The notes under the pieces were generated by a model. The model did no database searches. It was not told the origin of the DNA and worked only from the letters and a program-made list of their open reading frames with translations. DNA of 59,908 nt, from positions 1 through 59,908 of the forward strand of contig NZ_JAJIUJ010000012.1 of the NCBI RefSeq assembly GCF_020880415.1. The letters run 5' to 3'. The position numbers and the translations under genes were made by a program. Shown one piece after another: positions 17,716-27,007 of this stretch (positions within the stretch are counted from its first letter, which is position 1; each line of letters starts with the position of its first letter). This DNA is from Xanthomonas euvesicatoria pv. euvesicatoria. Its GTDB lineage: Bacteria; Pseudomonadota; Gammaproteobacteria; Xanthomonadales; Xanthomonadaceae.

Positions 17716-17792
17716 GTTGAAGCCCTCTCCCTGCGGGGCGAAAAGGCACAGCTTGCGCGCTACTGGCGCGCGTGCCTTGGAGAGAGAAGGAC
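17716..17792. repeat. Partly palindromic intergenic repeat after the GH92 gene
   Basis: The segment starts with ccctctccctgcggggcg and ends with ggagagagaagg, with gcgcgctactggcgcgc in the middle. It is related in style to the CCCTCTCC...GGAGAGGG elements found in recB and recD farther along. It sits between the convergent GH92 and permease genes and may also serve as a terminator for both. Confidence 0.5.
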
Positions 17793-17794
17793 GC

Positions 17795-19210
17795 TCAGCC
17801 CGCCTGATTCAACCGGCTATTGCGTCGCCCATATGCCAGGTACACCACCACGCCCAGCGCATTCCATAGCAGGAACCAGACCTGCGTCTTGCTCGGCAAA
17901 CTCCAGAACAGGTACAGACAGCCGCCGATCGCCACCGGTCCCACCACCCACGCCAGCGGCGTGCGGAAGGCGCGCGCGCGGCCGGGCTCGCGCACGCGCA
18001 ACACCAACAGGCAGGCCGCCACCGCGGTGAATGCGGCCAGCGTGCCGGCATTGGCCAATGCGGCGATTTCGTCCAGCCGGGCCACGCCCGCCAGTGCTGC
18101 CACCAGCACCGCGGTGAACAGCGTGATCGCCACCGGCGTGCCGGTGCGTGCATTGACCTTGGACAGGCCGCGCGGCAACAAGCCATCGCGCGACATCACG
18201 AAGAAGATGCGGCTCTGCCCGTACAAGAACGCCAGCAACACCGTCGGCAACGCAATGATCGCCACCGCACCGATCACCAGGGCCGCCTTGCCGTGGCCGA
18301 GTTCGCGCAGGATCAGCGCCAACGGCTCGGGGCTCTTGCCGAACACGGTAAAGCTCATCGCACCCACCGCCGCCAGCGCCACCAGCACATAGATCAAGGT
18401 GCAGCCGATCATCGAACCGACGATGCCGATCGACAGATCGCGTCCCGGGTTCTTGGTTTCTTCGGCGGCGGTGGAAATCGCATCGAAGCCATAGAACGCG
18501 AAGAAGATGATGGCCGCCGCTGCCATCACGCCGCGCTCCACGCCATCGGGACCCATTGCCTTGGAGAAGCCATACGGCATGAACGGCTGCAGGTTGGCGC
18601 TGTTGAAGGCCGGCAGCGCAATGGCCACGAACACGCCCAGCGCAATGATCTTCAGCACCACCAGCACGGCATTGAGCGTGGCGCTTTCCTTGGTGCCGGC
18701 CATCAACAGGCCAGCCACCAGGAAGGTGATCACCACCGCCGGCAGGTTCACGATGCCGCCGGCATGCGGCCCGGCAATGAGTTCATGCGGCAAGCCCACT
18801 CCCAACCATTGCAGGAACCCGACGAAATAGCCCGACCAGCCGACCGCCACGGTGCTGACCACCAGCGAGTATTCCAGCACCAGGCTCCAGCCCACCACCC
18901 AGGCGATGCTCTCGCCCAGCGCGGTGTAACTGTAGGTATACGCACTGCCGGCAGCCGGCATCATCGTGGCCATCTCCGCATACGCCAGCGCCGCGCAGGC
19001 GCAGACGATGCCGGCCGCCACGAACGACAGCAGCACCGCGGGGCCGGCCTTGTCGGCGCCCACGCCGATCAGCGTGTAGATACCGGTACCGACGATGGCG
19101 CCGATGCCCAGCGCGATCAGATGCGGCCAGCTCAGGCTGCGGACCAGTTGCCGGCCAGTCTCGTGCACGGTGACCTGATCGATGGATTTGCGCCTGAGCC
19201 AAGACGACAT
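17795..19210 (-). CDS. APC-family amino acid permease (cationic amino acid transporter type)
   Basis: The product is 471 residues with about twelve transmembrane helices. The N-terminal cytosolic stretch is followed by the APC consensus in helix 1 (IALGIGAIVGTGIYTLIG) and helix 2 (AGPAVLLSFVAAGIVCACAALAYAEMA). Other CAT-branch motifs are AGSAYTYSYTALGE and the helix-6 region FFAFYGFDAISTAAEE. Members exchange or import amino acids with protons. It is transcribed alone on the minus strand, convergent with GH92. The substrate cannot be told from sequence. Confidence 0.88.
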   Translation of the reverse strand: MSSWLRRKSIDQVTVHETGRQLVRSLSWPHLIALGIGAIVGTGIYTLIGVGADKAGPAVLLSFVAAGIVCACAALAYAEMATMMPAAGSAYTYSYTALGESIAWVVGWSLVLEYSLVVSTVAVGWSGYFVGFLQWLGVGLPHELIAGPHAGGIVNLPAVVITFLVAGLLMAGTKESATLNAVLVVLKIIALGVFVAIALPAFNSANLQPFMPYGFSKAMGPDGVERGVMAAAAIIFFAFYGFDAISTAAEETKNPGRDLSIGIVGSMIGCTLIYVLVALAAVGAMSFTVFGKSPEPLALILRELGHGKAALVIGAVAIIALPTVLLAFLYGQSRIFFVMSRDGLLPRGLSKVNARTGTPVAITLFTAVLVAALAGVARLDEIAALANAGTLAAFTAVAACLLVLRVREPGRARAFRTPLAWVVGPVAIGGCLYLFWSLPSKTQVWFLLWNALGVVVYLAYGRRNSRLNQAG

Positions 19211-19425
19211 GCGGACCTCGCGGGAATCAAAAGAATGCGCGAGTGTCGCCCAACGCAGCGCAGCAAAGCTATCGGTCCGAGGTCCTTCGGTGGCTATGCC
19301 CGGGCAAGGCGGGCACGCGACGGCATCAACTCATGCGCGGCGCATCGTGCCTATCCTTGGCCAAGCACCACCATCCATCACGGCGTGCGCGATCGACGGC
19401 ACGCGTTCGCCCACCACATTGCCGC

Positions 19426-19806
19426 TCACTCAATCGAGGCGCGATGCGGCGGGCGCGCGTTGCGATAGATCAGCTGCACCGACCAGGCACCGGCAAGCCC
19501 GACCACACCGGCAGCGAAGTGGCTCCAGTCCAGCACCCGCGGCGCCGCGCCATTGGCGTCATGGCCCCACAGGTTGAACCACAGCAGCACCAACGCGGTG
19601 ATGCCCATGCCCATCCAGAACCACAGCCGGGTTCCGCCGATCGCGTAGATCAAAAACGGCAACGCCGCTCCGATCAGAAAATGCACCGGAAAAAAATACG
19701 CCGTGCCGTAGGGGCGCATCAGGTACCAGACGATCGCTGCGAAGGTGCCCAGAAAAACGAACAGGCCAAGCGCCAGCAGGCGGGTTTGGTTGGTGGCAGT
19801 GGTCAT
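19426..19806 (-). CDS. Small four-helix membrane protein, unknown function
   Basis: The 126-residue product consists mostly of four hydrophobic segments (LLALGLFVFLGTFAAIVWYL, FFPVHFLIGAALPFLIYAIG, LWFWMGMGITALVLLWFNLW, FAAGVVGLAGAWSVQLIY) with short loops. It ends in a basic tail. ATG 19806 is used; a TTG at 19821 would add five residues. I recognise no named family. Neighbouring genes on the same strand are an amino acid permease and a glutathione transferase, without obvious functional link. Confidence 0.7.
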   Translation of the reverse strand: MTTATNQTRLLALGLFVFLGTFAAIVWYLMRPYGTAYFFPVHFLIGAALPFLIYAIGGTRLWFWMGMGITALVLLWFNLWGHDANGAAPRVLDWSHFAAGVVGLAGAWSVQLIYRNARPPHRASIE

Positions 19807-19925
19807 CGGCAAGTCTCGCAAAAGCAGACCCTCACCCTACCCATGCCCAGGTCAATGCAGTGCGAGCGTGCTGCATGCATCGCTTCGGCGGTCTGGTTCG
19901 CTTCGCACAAAGGCGACGTGCAGCA

Positions 19926-20546
19926 TCACGGTGCCGTGCAGCCATGGCGCTGAAATCCGGCGCGTGTCTGCAAGTGTGCGTAATACGCCGCCACCGCAGG
20001 CAATGCCGCATGCGCGATGGGGCTGGCGACCCAGCGCTGTGTCGACACCCCCAGCACGATGTCGGCAAGCGTAAAGCATGCGCCCAGGACGAACGGACCG
20101 CCGCGCTGCAGCTGCGCATCGAGGATCGCCATGTGGCGGTTCCACTGCTCCACGCTCGCCGCAATCGCCTGCGCATCGGTATGCGCGGCGCTGCCACGCA
20201 CGGTGGCCATGAATGCGTAGCGCCAGGCGGTATTGAGTTCGGTGGCCTGCCAATCCATCCATTGCTCGACCAATGCGCGCGCGGCGGGCGCGGCCGGCAG
20301 CAGATCATCGCGTTGGCTGTGCGCGGCCAGGTAGCGGCAGATCGTGTTCGATTCCCACAGCACCAGTTCACCCGCGCGGATGACCGGCACCAACGCATTG
20401 GGGTTGAGTGCGCGAAATTCCGGCGTCTGCACCGACGCAAAACCGCTGCCATAGGCATGCAGCGTGTAGTCCAGCCCCAGCTCATCGCACAACCACAACA
20501 CTTTGCGCACATTGATCGAGCTCGGCTTTCCGTAGATCTCCAGCAT
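19926..20546 (-). CDS. Glutathione S-transferase family protein
   Basis: The product is 206 residues with an N-terminal thioredoxin-fold domain (LEIYGKPSSINVRKVLWLC, with Ser residues where the catalytic Ser/Cys usually lies). It has the cis-proline segment NALVPVI and the glutathione-contact motif WESNTICRYLA near residue 65, and an all-helical C-terminal domain. It should conjugate glutathione to electrophiles. GAGGA eight bases before the ATG at 20546 fixes the start; longer frames upstream are not protein-like. Confidence 0.9.
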   Translation of the reverse strand: MLEIYGKPSSINVRKVLWLCDELGLDYTLHAYGSGFASVQTPEFRALNPNALVPVIRAGELVLWESNTICRYLAAHSQRDDLLPAAPAARALVEQWMDWQATELNTAWRYAFMATVRGSAAHTDAQAIAASVEQWNRHMAILDAQLQRGGPFVLGACFTLADIVLGVSTQRWVASPIAHAALPAVAAYYAHLQTRAGFQRHGCTAP

Positions 20547-20706
20547 GTGTTCCTCGGTGATGCGCGTGATGGCCGGCCGTTGGCGGTGGTGATCCGTGCT
20601 GCCTGCAACCCGCACGCGCCTTGTGCAGCGCGTGCAGCCGAGTGCATCCATGCACGCTGCGGTCAGTCGCAGAGCGGTGCATTCTCACCGCTGCACTCTT
20701 GCGCCG

Positions 20707-20961
20707 CTACAGCTCGATCTTGCCCGCGTATGCATCGCGCACGGTCTGGCTGATGTAGGTGCTCAGCCCGCGTCCGGCCGTGGCAAGCCGCTGCATGGTC
20801 GCGACCGCCTCGGCACCGGCGCTATCGGCGGTATACACATAGGTCTCGCCGCTGCGAAAGCGCACGGCGATGGCGTCGTCGGCCAGCGCGTAGGCCACCA
20901 CGCCCGAGTGGCCGTCGCGATTGCCATAGCGCTGCATGCGAACCGGGCGGGGTGCGGTCAT
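20707..20961 (-). CDS. KTSC-like small protein
   Basis: The 84-residue protein has a core (VRFRSGETYVYTADSAG near residue 33, and STYISQTVRDAYAG near the end) that resembles the KTSC fold seen in small single-domain proteins. The similarity is by eye and moderate. It lies behind the GST gene on the same strand with a 160-bp gap. Its function is unknown. Confidence 0.6.
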   Translation of the reverse strand: MTAPRPVRMQRYGNRDGHSGVVAYALADDAIAVRFRSGETYVYTADSAGAEAVATMQRLATAGRGLSTYISQTVRDAYAGKIEL

Positions 20962-21273
20962 GCCGGCAGGCTAGAACCGCTGCAGTGATGGGCGCTTCAA
21001 CGAACACGGCAATAACGCGCTACAGCCCGCAGGCCATGCGACATCGAAACAGGTGTGCTGGCCATTTCAGCGTCATGGCGCAGCCGTGCAGCCACCGTTT
21101 GCACGCCGGCCACGCGAGGGCCGCCGTGATGGCAGGTACCGCGCGTGTGGCAGATGGCGCAGCGCATGCAGGTGTGGCGCGTGGATGATGTGCGTTCGCG
21201 CGCGCATCGCATCGACCGCCGGCCTTCTGTCTAGCCAAGCGATCGCGCCGATCGCGCCACTGCGATCACCGCA
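20962..21273. other. 312-bp intergenic region, nothing recognised
   Basis: It separates the starts of the KTSC-like gene from the 3' end of the LysR gene. Short GC-rich frames on both strands lack protein character. No terminator or repeat stands out. Confidence 0.6.
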
Positions 21274-22206
21274 TCACCCCATACCAGCCCCATCGGCCTG
21301 CAGCGGGTACAACGCCGTCAGCGCCTGGCAGCGCTGCGCAAACAGCGCATGCAATTGCCGGATCGCCGGCGAAAACTGCTTGCGGTGCGGGCACACCAGC
21401 TGCAGCGGCAGCCTATCGCCGCACTCGGGCAACAGCGCCTCCAGCCGCCCGGCCTGCACGTCTGCGCACACATCCAGCCACGACTTGTAGGCAATGCCTT
21501 CGCCGGCGACTGCCCAACGCCGCACCACATCGGCGTCGTCGCACAGCATCGCCCCGCGCACCGGCACCACGTGGCGGCGGCCCTCCAGGTCGAATTGCCA
21601 ACGGTCGTAGGCGCGCCCGGCCAGCACGTACAGCAGGCAGGCGTGCTCGCGTAGCGCATCCAGCGTGGCGGGGCGCCCGTGGCGCTGCAGGTAGGCGGGC
21701 GCGGCCACCAGTACGCGGCGGTTGTCCGGTGCCAGCGGCAATGCCACATGCTCTGCATCGTCGATACGGCCGAGCCGAAATGCCACATCCACCGGCGCGC
21801 GATACAGGTCGGCCACCTGATCGGACAGGTGCAGGCGCAGGGTCAGCTTCGGGTGCGCGGCGCGGAATTCGGTCAGCCACGGCAGCAGCACGTTGCGGCC
21901 CAGGTCCGACGGCGCCGTCACCTGCAGCAGCCCCTGCAGCGCACTGTCGGCGCCCCGCACATGCTCGCGCCCGTCGCGCAGCAACTCCAGCACGCCGCGC
22001 GCATAGGGCAGGTACTGCTCGCCCTCGGCGGTCAGCCGCAGGCTGCGCGTAGACCGGGCGAACAGACGCAGATCCAGCGCGCGTTCCAGCCGGGCCACCG
22101 CCGCGCTGGCCTGTCCCGGCAACAGATCGGCCTCGCGCGCTGCGCTGGAAAAACTGCCCAGCGCCGCGGTCCGCACGAACAGCGCCAGGTCGTCGAAGCG
22201 GACCAT
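21274..22206 (-). CDS. LysR family transcriptional regulator
   Basis: The product is 310 residues. The N-terminal winged helix-turn-helix (residues 1-60: DLALFVRTAALGSFSSAARE, QASAAVARLERALDLRLF) is followed by a periplasmic-binding-like effector domain with TAPSDLGRNVLLPWL and FRLGRI. ATG 22206 is preceded by GGAGTGAAG. It is divergent from a zinc-type oxidoreductase gene 95 bp away, the classic arrangement in which the LysR protein controls its neighbour. The inducer is unknown. Confidence 0.92.
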   Translation of the reverse strand: MVRFDDLALFVRTAALGSFSSAAREADLLPGQASAAVARLERALDLRLFARSTRSLRLTAEGEQYLPYARGVLELLRDGREHVRGADSALQGLLQVTAPSDLGRNVLLPWLTEFRAAHPKLTLRLHLSDQVADLYRAPVDVAFRLGRIDDAEHVALPLAPDNRRVLVAAPAYLQRHGRPATLDALREHACLLYVLAGRAYDRWQFDLEGRRHVVPVRGAMLCDDADVVRRWAVAGEGIAYKSWLDVCADVQAGRLEALLPECGDRLPLQLVCPHRKQFSPAIRQLHALFAQRCQALTALYPLQADGAGMG

Positions 22207-22207
22207 C

Positions 22208-22224
22208 TTCACTCCAGTGGTGAA
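22208..22224. promoter_or_regulatory. Candidate LysR site TTCAC-N7-GTGAA
   Basis: An interrupted palindrome, TTCAC (22208-22212) and GTGAA (22220-22224), lies in the 95-bp space between the divergent LysR and oxidoreductase genes. It fits the interrupted dyad form of LysR sites. It overlaps the LysR ribosome site, which suggests autorepression. Confidence 0.4.
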
Positions 22225-22301
22225 AGTGCTTGTGCAGTTTGCCGGTTTTTTCGTGAATCCAGGTGGTTGACGATGCAACTCCCTCCCGCACGACGCCTGC
22301 C

Positions 22302-23309
22302 ATGAAAGCCATCGCCTACCCGCAACACGGCCTGCCCATCGACGATGCGCGCGTGCTGATCGAACTCGAGCTGCCGCTGCCCACCCCCGGCCCGCGCGAC
22401 CTGCGCGTGCGCATCCACGCCGTGTCGGTCAACCCGGTCGACACCAAGGTGCGCAGCAACGCGGCGGTGGATGCCCCGCGCGTGCTGGGCTGGGACGCCA
22501 GCGGCGTGGTCGATGCGGTCGGCGAGGCGGTCAGCCTGTTCCGCCCCGGCGATGCGGTGTACTACGCCGGCGCGCTGACCCGCCCGGGCACCAATGCCGA
22601 GTTCCACCTGGTCGACGAGCGCCTGGTCGGGCGCAAGCCGGCCACGCTCGACGACGCTGCGGCCGCCGCATTGCCGCTCACCGCCATCACCGCCTGGGAG
22701 CTGCTGTTCGACCGGCTCGGCATTGCCGAAGGCGGCGGCGAAGGCCAGGCATTGCTGGTGGTCGGTGCGGGCGGGGGCGTGGGCTCGATCCTGGTGCAGC
22801 TGGCGCGCACGCTGACCAAGCTGACCGTCATCGGCACCGCCTCGCGCCCGGAAACCCAGGATTGGGTGCACGCACTCGGCGCGCATCACGTGATCGACCA
22901 CAGCCAGCCGCTGGGCGAGGGCCTGCAGCGGATCGGCATCGCGCAGGTGCAGCACGTCGCCAGCCTCACCCACACCGACCAGCACTTCGCCCAACTGGTC
23001 GAGGTGCTGGCCCCGCAAGGTCAGCTGGCGCTGATCGACGACCCGGCCACGCTGGACGCGCTGCCGCTCAAGCGCAAGAGCGTGTCGCTGCACTGGGAGC
23101 TGATGTTCACCCGCTCGCTGTTCGAAACCCAGGACATGATCGCCCAGCACCATCTGCTCAATCGCGTCGCCGAGCTGGTGGATACCGGCGTGCTGCGCAC
23201 CACCCTGGGCGAGCACTACGGCCGCATCACCGCCGACAACCTGCGCCGCGCCCACGCCGCGCTGGAATCGCACCGCACCCGCGGCAAGCTGGTGCTGGAA
23301 GGCTTCTGA
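22302..23309 (+). CDS. Zinc-binding alcohol dehydrogenase family / quinone-oxidoreductase-like protein
   Basis: The 335-residue product belongs to the medium-chain dehydrogenase/reductase superfamily, zeta-crystallin-like branch. The GroES-like N-terminal domain (VRIHAVSVNPVDTKVR) and the NADP-binding Rossmann motif VVGAGGGVGSILVQLA (near residue 150) are clear. Catalytic zinc ligands typical of true alcohol dehydrogenases are not seen, so a quinone or enone reductase activity is likelier. ATG 22302 matches the family start (MKAIAYPQ). Control by the divergent LysR regulator is inferred. Confidence 0.88.
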   Translation: MKAIAYPQHGLPIDDARVLIELELPLPTPGPRDLRVRIHAVSVNPVDTKVRSNAAVDAPRVLGWDASGVVDAVGEAVSLFRPGDAVYYAGALTRPGTNAEFHLVDERLVGRKPATLDDAAAAALPLTAITAWELLFDRLGIAEGGGEGQALLVVGAGGGVGSILVQLARTLTKLTVIGTASRPETQDWVHALGAHHVIDHSQPLGEGLQRIGIAQVQHVASLTHTDQHFAQLVEVLAPQGQLALIDDPATLDALPLKRKSVSLHWELMFTRSLFETQDMIAQHHLLNRVAELVDTGVLRTTLGEHYGRITADNLRRAHAALESHRTRGKLVLEGF

Positions 23310-23445
23310 GCGCAGAGGCCTCACGCACGACAGCGCTCTGGCATGGCCGCTGTCGTGCAGCCGCACCCTTCAGCGTTGGCACGCGATCGCCGCTGGCCAA
23401 GATCCGCGACGCAGCTATTGCGACAGGCGCCGCTACACTGCGCGC

Positions 23446-25026
23446 ATGTCATCTCAATCCCTGATCCTTCTCGGGCTGCTTGTCGTAGTCCTCGTGTTGC
23501 AGCTGCTGGCGCTGCTGCGACGTCCGTCCACCACCGCGCTGGAACATGCACTGCGCGCCGAGCAACGCGATGGCCGCGGCGAATTGCGCGAGCAACTCGA
23601 AGGCCTGGCGCGGCAGCAGGACGCCCGCCTGGAAACCTTCGCGCGCAACCTCACCGAGTTGTCCACGCGCACCGACCAACGCCTGGACCTGCTGCGCGAC
23701 GCGCTCGGCGAAGATGCCCGCAAGGCGCGCGAAGAAAGCGGCCTTGCACAACAACGCACCGGCGAGCTGCTGACACTGCGGCTCACCGAATTGCGCACCC
23801 AGCTCGAAGGCTTCGGCCAGCAACAGGAAACCCGCATCCACGTGTTCGGCCAGCAACTGACCGAACTGATCGCGCGCACCGATACGCACATGGCCGCGCT
23901 GCGCGACGCGCTGGCCGAAGACGCCCGCAAGGGCCGCGCCGAAGCCGGCCAATCGCAACAACGCTTCACCGAAGCGCTGGGCCAGCGCTTGAACGAACTC
24001 ACCCAGCGCAACGAACTGCGCATCGGCGAGATGCGCGCCACGCTCGAGCAACAGCTGGCCAACCTGCAACACGACAACGCCAGCAAGCTCGAATTGATGC
24101 GCGCCACCGTCGATGAAAAACTGCAGACCACGCTCAACACACGCCTGGATGCCTCGTTCAAGCTGGTCTCCGAACGGCTGGAACAGGTGCAACGCGGCCT
24201 GGGCGAAATGCAGCAGCTGGCCACCGGCGTGGGCGACCTCAAGCGCGTGCTCACCAACGTCAAGGACCGCGGCGGCTGGGGCGAAGTGCAGCTGGACAAC
24301 ATCCTCGAGCAGACGCTGACGATGGAGCAATACGCCCGCGGCGTGCGGGTCAAGCCCGACAGTGCCGAAGCGGTGGATTTCGCAATCCGCCTGCCCGGCC
24401 GCGGCGACGAGCAGGTGGTCTGGCTGCCGGTGGACGCCAAGTTCCCGCGCGAGGACTACGAACGCCTGATCGACGCGCAGGAAAAGGGCGACCTCGACGC
24501 GATCAAGCAATCGACCGCGCAACTGGAACGCGCCATCCGCATCCAGGCCAAGTCGATCAGCGACAAGTACGTCTGCCCGCCGCACACCACCGACTTCGCG
24601 GTGATGTTTTTGCCCACCGAAGGGCTGTATGCCGAAGTGATCCGCCGTGCCGGCCTGGTCGATCTGCTGCAGCGCGAACACCGCGTGGTGCTGGCCGGCC
24701 CCACCACGTTTACCGCCTTGCTCAACAGCCTGCAGATGGGCTTTCGCACGTTGGCGATCGAGAAGCGTTCCAGCGAGGTCTGGCAGGTGCTGGGCGCGGT
24801 GAAAAGCGAGTTCGGCAAGTTCGCCGGCATTCTGGAAAAGGCCGAGCGGCAGATCAGCACCGTCGGCAAGAGCCTGGGCGAAGCCAGCCGCAAGACCCGC
24901 ACCATCGAACGCCGCCTGCGCGGGGTGGAAACCCTGGCCGGCGAGCAATCGCAGGCGCTGCTGAACGATGGCAGCGACGACACCGGCACCAGCAGCGAAG
25001 ACGACAGCACCGACGAGCAGGCGTGA
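23446..25026 (+). CDS. rmuC: DNA recombination protein RmuC
   Basis: The product is 526 residues. An N-terminal membrane anchor (LILLGLLVVVLVLQLLALL) is followed by a long coiled coil to about residue 250. In the coiled coil a unit around RTDQRLDLLRDAL/RTDTHMAALRDAL is repeated. The C-terminal RmuC domain has GGWGEVQLDNILEQ and the nuclease-like motif VDAKFPREDYERL. RmuC limits inversions and duplications at short repeats. It is monocistronic by position. Confidence 0.93.
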   Translation: MSSQSLILLGLLVVVLVLQLLALLRRPSTTALEHALRAEQRDGRGELREQLEGLARQQDARLETFARNLTELSTRTDQRLDLLRDALGEDARKAREESGLAQQRTGELLTLRLTELRTQLEGFGQQQETRIHVFGQQLTELIARTDTHMAALRDALAEDARKGRAEAGQSQQRFTEALGQRLNELTQRNELRIGEMRATLEQQLANLQHDNASKLELMRATVDEKLQTTLNTRLDASFKLVSERLEQVQRGLGEMQQLATGVGDLKRVLTNVKDRGGWGEVQLDNILEQTLTMEQYARGVRVKPDSAEAVDFAIRLPGRGDEQVVWLPVDAKFPREDYERLIDAQEKGDLDAIKQSTAQLERAIRIQAKSISDKYVCPPHTTDFAVMFLPTEGLYAEVIRRAGLVDLLQREHRVVLAGPTTFTALLNSLQMGFRTLAIEKRSSEVWQVLGAVKSEFGKFAGILEKAERQISTVGKSLGEASRKTRTIERRLRGVETLAGEQSQALLNDGSDDTGTSSEDDSTDEQA

Positions 25027-25070
25027 TTGGCTGCCGACGCCGATGCATGGCCTGCACAGGCGACAGCACA

Positions 25071-25139
25071 CGTAGGAGCGCACCCGGGCGCGAGCCGCTT
25101 TACCGATAACGCTTCATCGCGCCCGGGTGCGCCTCTACG
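25071..25139. repeat. Palindromic Xanthomonas repeat (CGTAGGAGCGCACCCGGGCGCGA)
   Basis: The left arm 25071-25093 and right arm 25117-25139 are reverse complements at 21 of 23 positions with a 23-bp loop. It lies 45 bp after the rmuC stop. Related gcaggagcggc...gcgac units occur inside recB (43197-43326). This identifies a dispersed palindromic family present in both intergenic and coding DNA. Confidence 0.85.
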
Positions 25140-25241
25140 AATGCAGGTTTGCGGCACGTGCTTGCGCCGATCGCCAGCACATCGCGCAGACATCGCCACC
25201 GCGATGCTTGCACCCACCTGATTCAAGACGAGAGTTTCAAC

Positions 25242-25619
25242 ATGGCGACCCGATGGATCCACGCAGGGCTCTGCGCGCTGCTGCTGACTGCCTGCAGCAA
25301 TGCGCCAACCGCCTCTCCTGCCTCGCCAGCCGCGCAGGCCCCTGCTGCACAAACGAGCGCCGACGCCGCTGCCTGCACCGCAAAGGGTGGCCAACTGCGG
25401 CCGGTCGGCCGCATGCAGGTTCCGCGCTGCATCGTGCCGTATGCCGATGCCGGCAAGACCTGCACCGACAACAGCGATTGCAGCGGCGACTGCCTGGCCA
25501 CCAACATCGTGCCGACCGGCGCGGCGGCCACCGGGACCTGTCAGCGCGACAGCGATCGTTTCGGTTGCCGCCAGGAGGTGGTCGGCGGCAAGGGCCAGGC
25601 GGCGTTGTGCATCGATTGA
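25242..25619 (+). CDS. Cys-rich lipoprotein, unknown function
   Basis: The product is 125 residues. A short signal peptide ends in the lipobox LLLTAC (Cys about residue 18), followed by an Ala/Pro linker and a small globular domain with eight cysteines (for example KTCTDNSDCSGDC and RFGCRQEV). These probably form four disulfides in the periplasm. Xanthomonads carry similar uncharacterised lipoproteins. ATG 25242 was chosen because it begins the signal sequence. Confidence 0.75.
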   Translation: MATRWIHAGLCALLLTACSNAPTASPASPAAQAPAAQTSADAAACTAKGGQLRPVGRMQVPRCIVPYADAGKTCTDNSDCSGDCLATNIVPTGAAATGTCQRDSDRFGCRQEVVGGKGQAALCID

Positions 25620-25772
25620 GGGCTTCGAAAATGGCCGAACGCGGGTCCTGGCCGGTCAGCCGTTCGGCCCGTGGGCGTCGCTGCAGACAACCGCCAGCCG
25701 CGTGAGCCAGCGGCATCGCTCGCTCCACCCTGGCCGTTTATGCTTTCGGCTCTACCTGTCCAGGACGCATCG

Positions 25773-26324
25773 ATGAGCCAGACGCTGTACGACATTCCCG
25801 TGACCCGCATCGACGGCCAGCCCACCACCCTGGCCGACTACCGCGGCAAGGTGCTGCTGGTGGTCAACGTCGCCTCCAAGTGCGGCCTGACCCCGCAGTA
25901 CGAAGGCCTGGAAGCGCTGTATCGCGACAAGCGCATGCAAGGCCTGGAAGTGCTGGGGTTTCCGGCCAACGACTTCAACGCACAGGAGCCGGGCAGCGAA
26001 GCGGAAATCGCGCAGTTCTGCCAGCTCACCTACGATGTCACCTTCCCGATGTTTGCCAAGATCGCCGTCACCGGCGACCAGGCGCACCCGCTGTATCGCG
26101 CACTGACCAGCACGCACCCGCACACCACCGGCGACGGCCCGATGCGCGAAAAACTGGCCGGCTACGGCATCGCCCCCAACCCCGCGCCTGGGGTGGTGTG
26201 GAACTTCGAAAAATTCCTGATCGGCCGCGACGGCAAGATCGTCGACCGCTTCGCTCCGGACATCCCCGCCGACGATGCGCGCCTGCGTGCGGCAGTGGAT
26301 GCGGCGCTGGCCACCCATGCATAG
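25773..26324 (+). CDS. Glutathione peroxidase (BtuE type)
   Basis: The 183-residue product reduces peroxides using glutathione or thioredoxin. The catalytic Cys37 sits in VNVASKCGLTPQY. The other catalytic positions are present as LGFPANDFNAQEPG (Gln) and WNFEKFLIGRDG (Trp, Asn). The protein is cysteine- not selenocysteine-dependent (TGC codon). ATG 25773 matches the family start; there is no signal peptide, so it is cytosolic or periplasmic by another route. Confidence 0.93.
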   Translation: MSQTLYDIPVTRIDGQPTTLADYRGKVLLVVNVASKCGLTPQYEGLEALYRDKRMQGLEVLGFPANDFNAQEPGSEAEIAQFCQLTYDVTFPMFAKIAVTGDQAHPLYRALTSTHPHTTGDGPMREKLAGYGIAPNPAPGVVWNFEKFLIGRDGKIVDRFAPDIPADDARLRAAVDAALATHA

Positions 26325-26382
26325 CGCGCTGGCGGCATTGCGATGACGCGTCACGTTCTTATCGGGAGCCAGGGAACAGGCA

Positions 26383-26868
26383 ATGACCTTCAATCACTTC
26401 TTCAGCTCTTCAATGCTCGCGTTGTCGATGGTGACTGGCTGCTCGCACATGCCCGGCACGGCGTCCACCCCTGACACGCAGGCAGCGCGGTACATCGTCG
26501 ACTGTTCTCGCGACTGGGCAGAGTCTGTCGTGACAGGAGATCGGTCAAAGCGCAGGATTTACTTTGCCGACGACTTCATCGGGACTGACACCAAGGGCCG
26601 CAGATACGATAAATCCCAGGTCACTCGCGAGACTGGTCCTGCCAAACAGATCATGTCCAACACACTCGACGAGATAAACGTCAGATTCTTCGGAGAGACC
26701 GCAATCGCGCACGGGAGCGAAACGTGGACCCGTAAAGACGGGTCTACGGGCCGGTATGTCTGGACTGATATCTGGATCAAGCGGAGTGGTCGGTGGCAAA
26801 TCATCGCTGCGCAGGATGCAGCGGTACCGGTACCGGTACCGACACCGCCTCGCAACGACGGCACCTAG
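26383..26868 (+). CDS. NTF2/SnoaL-like lipoprotein (DUF4440-type)
   Basis: The product is 161 residues. A signal peptide ends in a lipobox-like MVTGC (Cys near residue 20), followed by an NTF2-like domain (YFADDFIGTDTKG, GETAIAHGSETW, DIWIKRSGRWQIIAAQ). Base composition is visibly lower in GC than the neighbours. The C-terminal VPVPVPTP is encoded by three tandem GGTACC-type hexamers (about 26821-26838), a possible slippage site. RBS AGGGAACAGG precedes the ATG. Function is unknown. Confidence 0.75.
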   Translation: MTFNHFFSSSMLALSMVTGCSHMPGTASTPDTQAARYIVDCSRDWAESVVTGDRSKRRIYFADDFIGTDTKGRRYDKSQVTRETGPAKQIMSNTLDEINVRFFGETAIAHGSETWTRKDGSTGRYVWTDIWIKRSGRWQIIAAQDAAVPVPVPTPPRNDGT

Positions 26869-26948
26869 CACTGCTGTCACACCGAGGCGCTTGGCAATGC
26901 GGGCGTTCGTCGTGACCTCGCAACGGGTCCGCCTGGTGCCCAACACAC

Positions 26949-26977
26949 AAAAAGCCCGGGATCGCTCCCGGGCTTTT
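26949..26977. terminator. Bidirectional Rho-independent terminator
   Basis: AAAAAGCCCGGGA pairs with TCCCGGGCTTTTA over a 4-nt loop, with A-tract and T-tract on both sides. It lies between the convergent lipoprotein gene and mlaA and can serve both strands. Confidence 0.9.
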
Positions 26978-27007
26978 ACATTCATCACTCGCCAAAACCC
27001 TAACCGC

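Noticed and set aside
25242..25619. Cys-rich lipoprotein as a secreted toxin
   Set aside because: Besides the lipobox and eight cysteines nothing supports it; lipid anchoring argues for an envelope protein.
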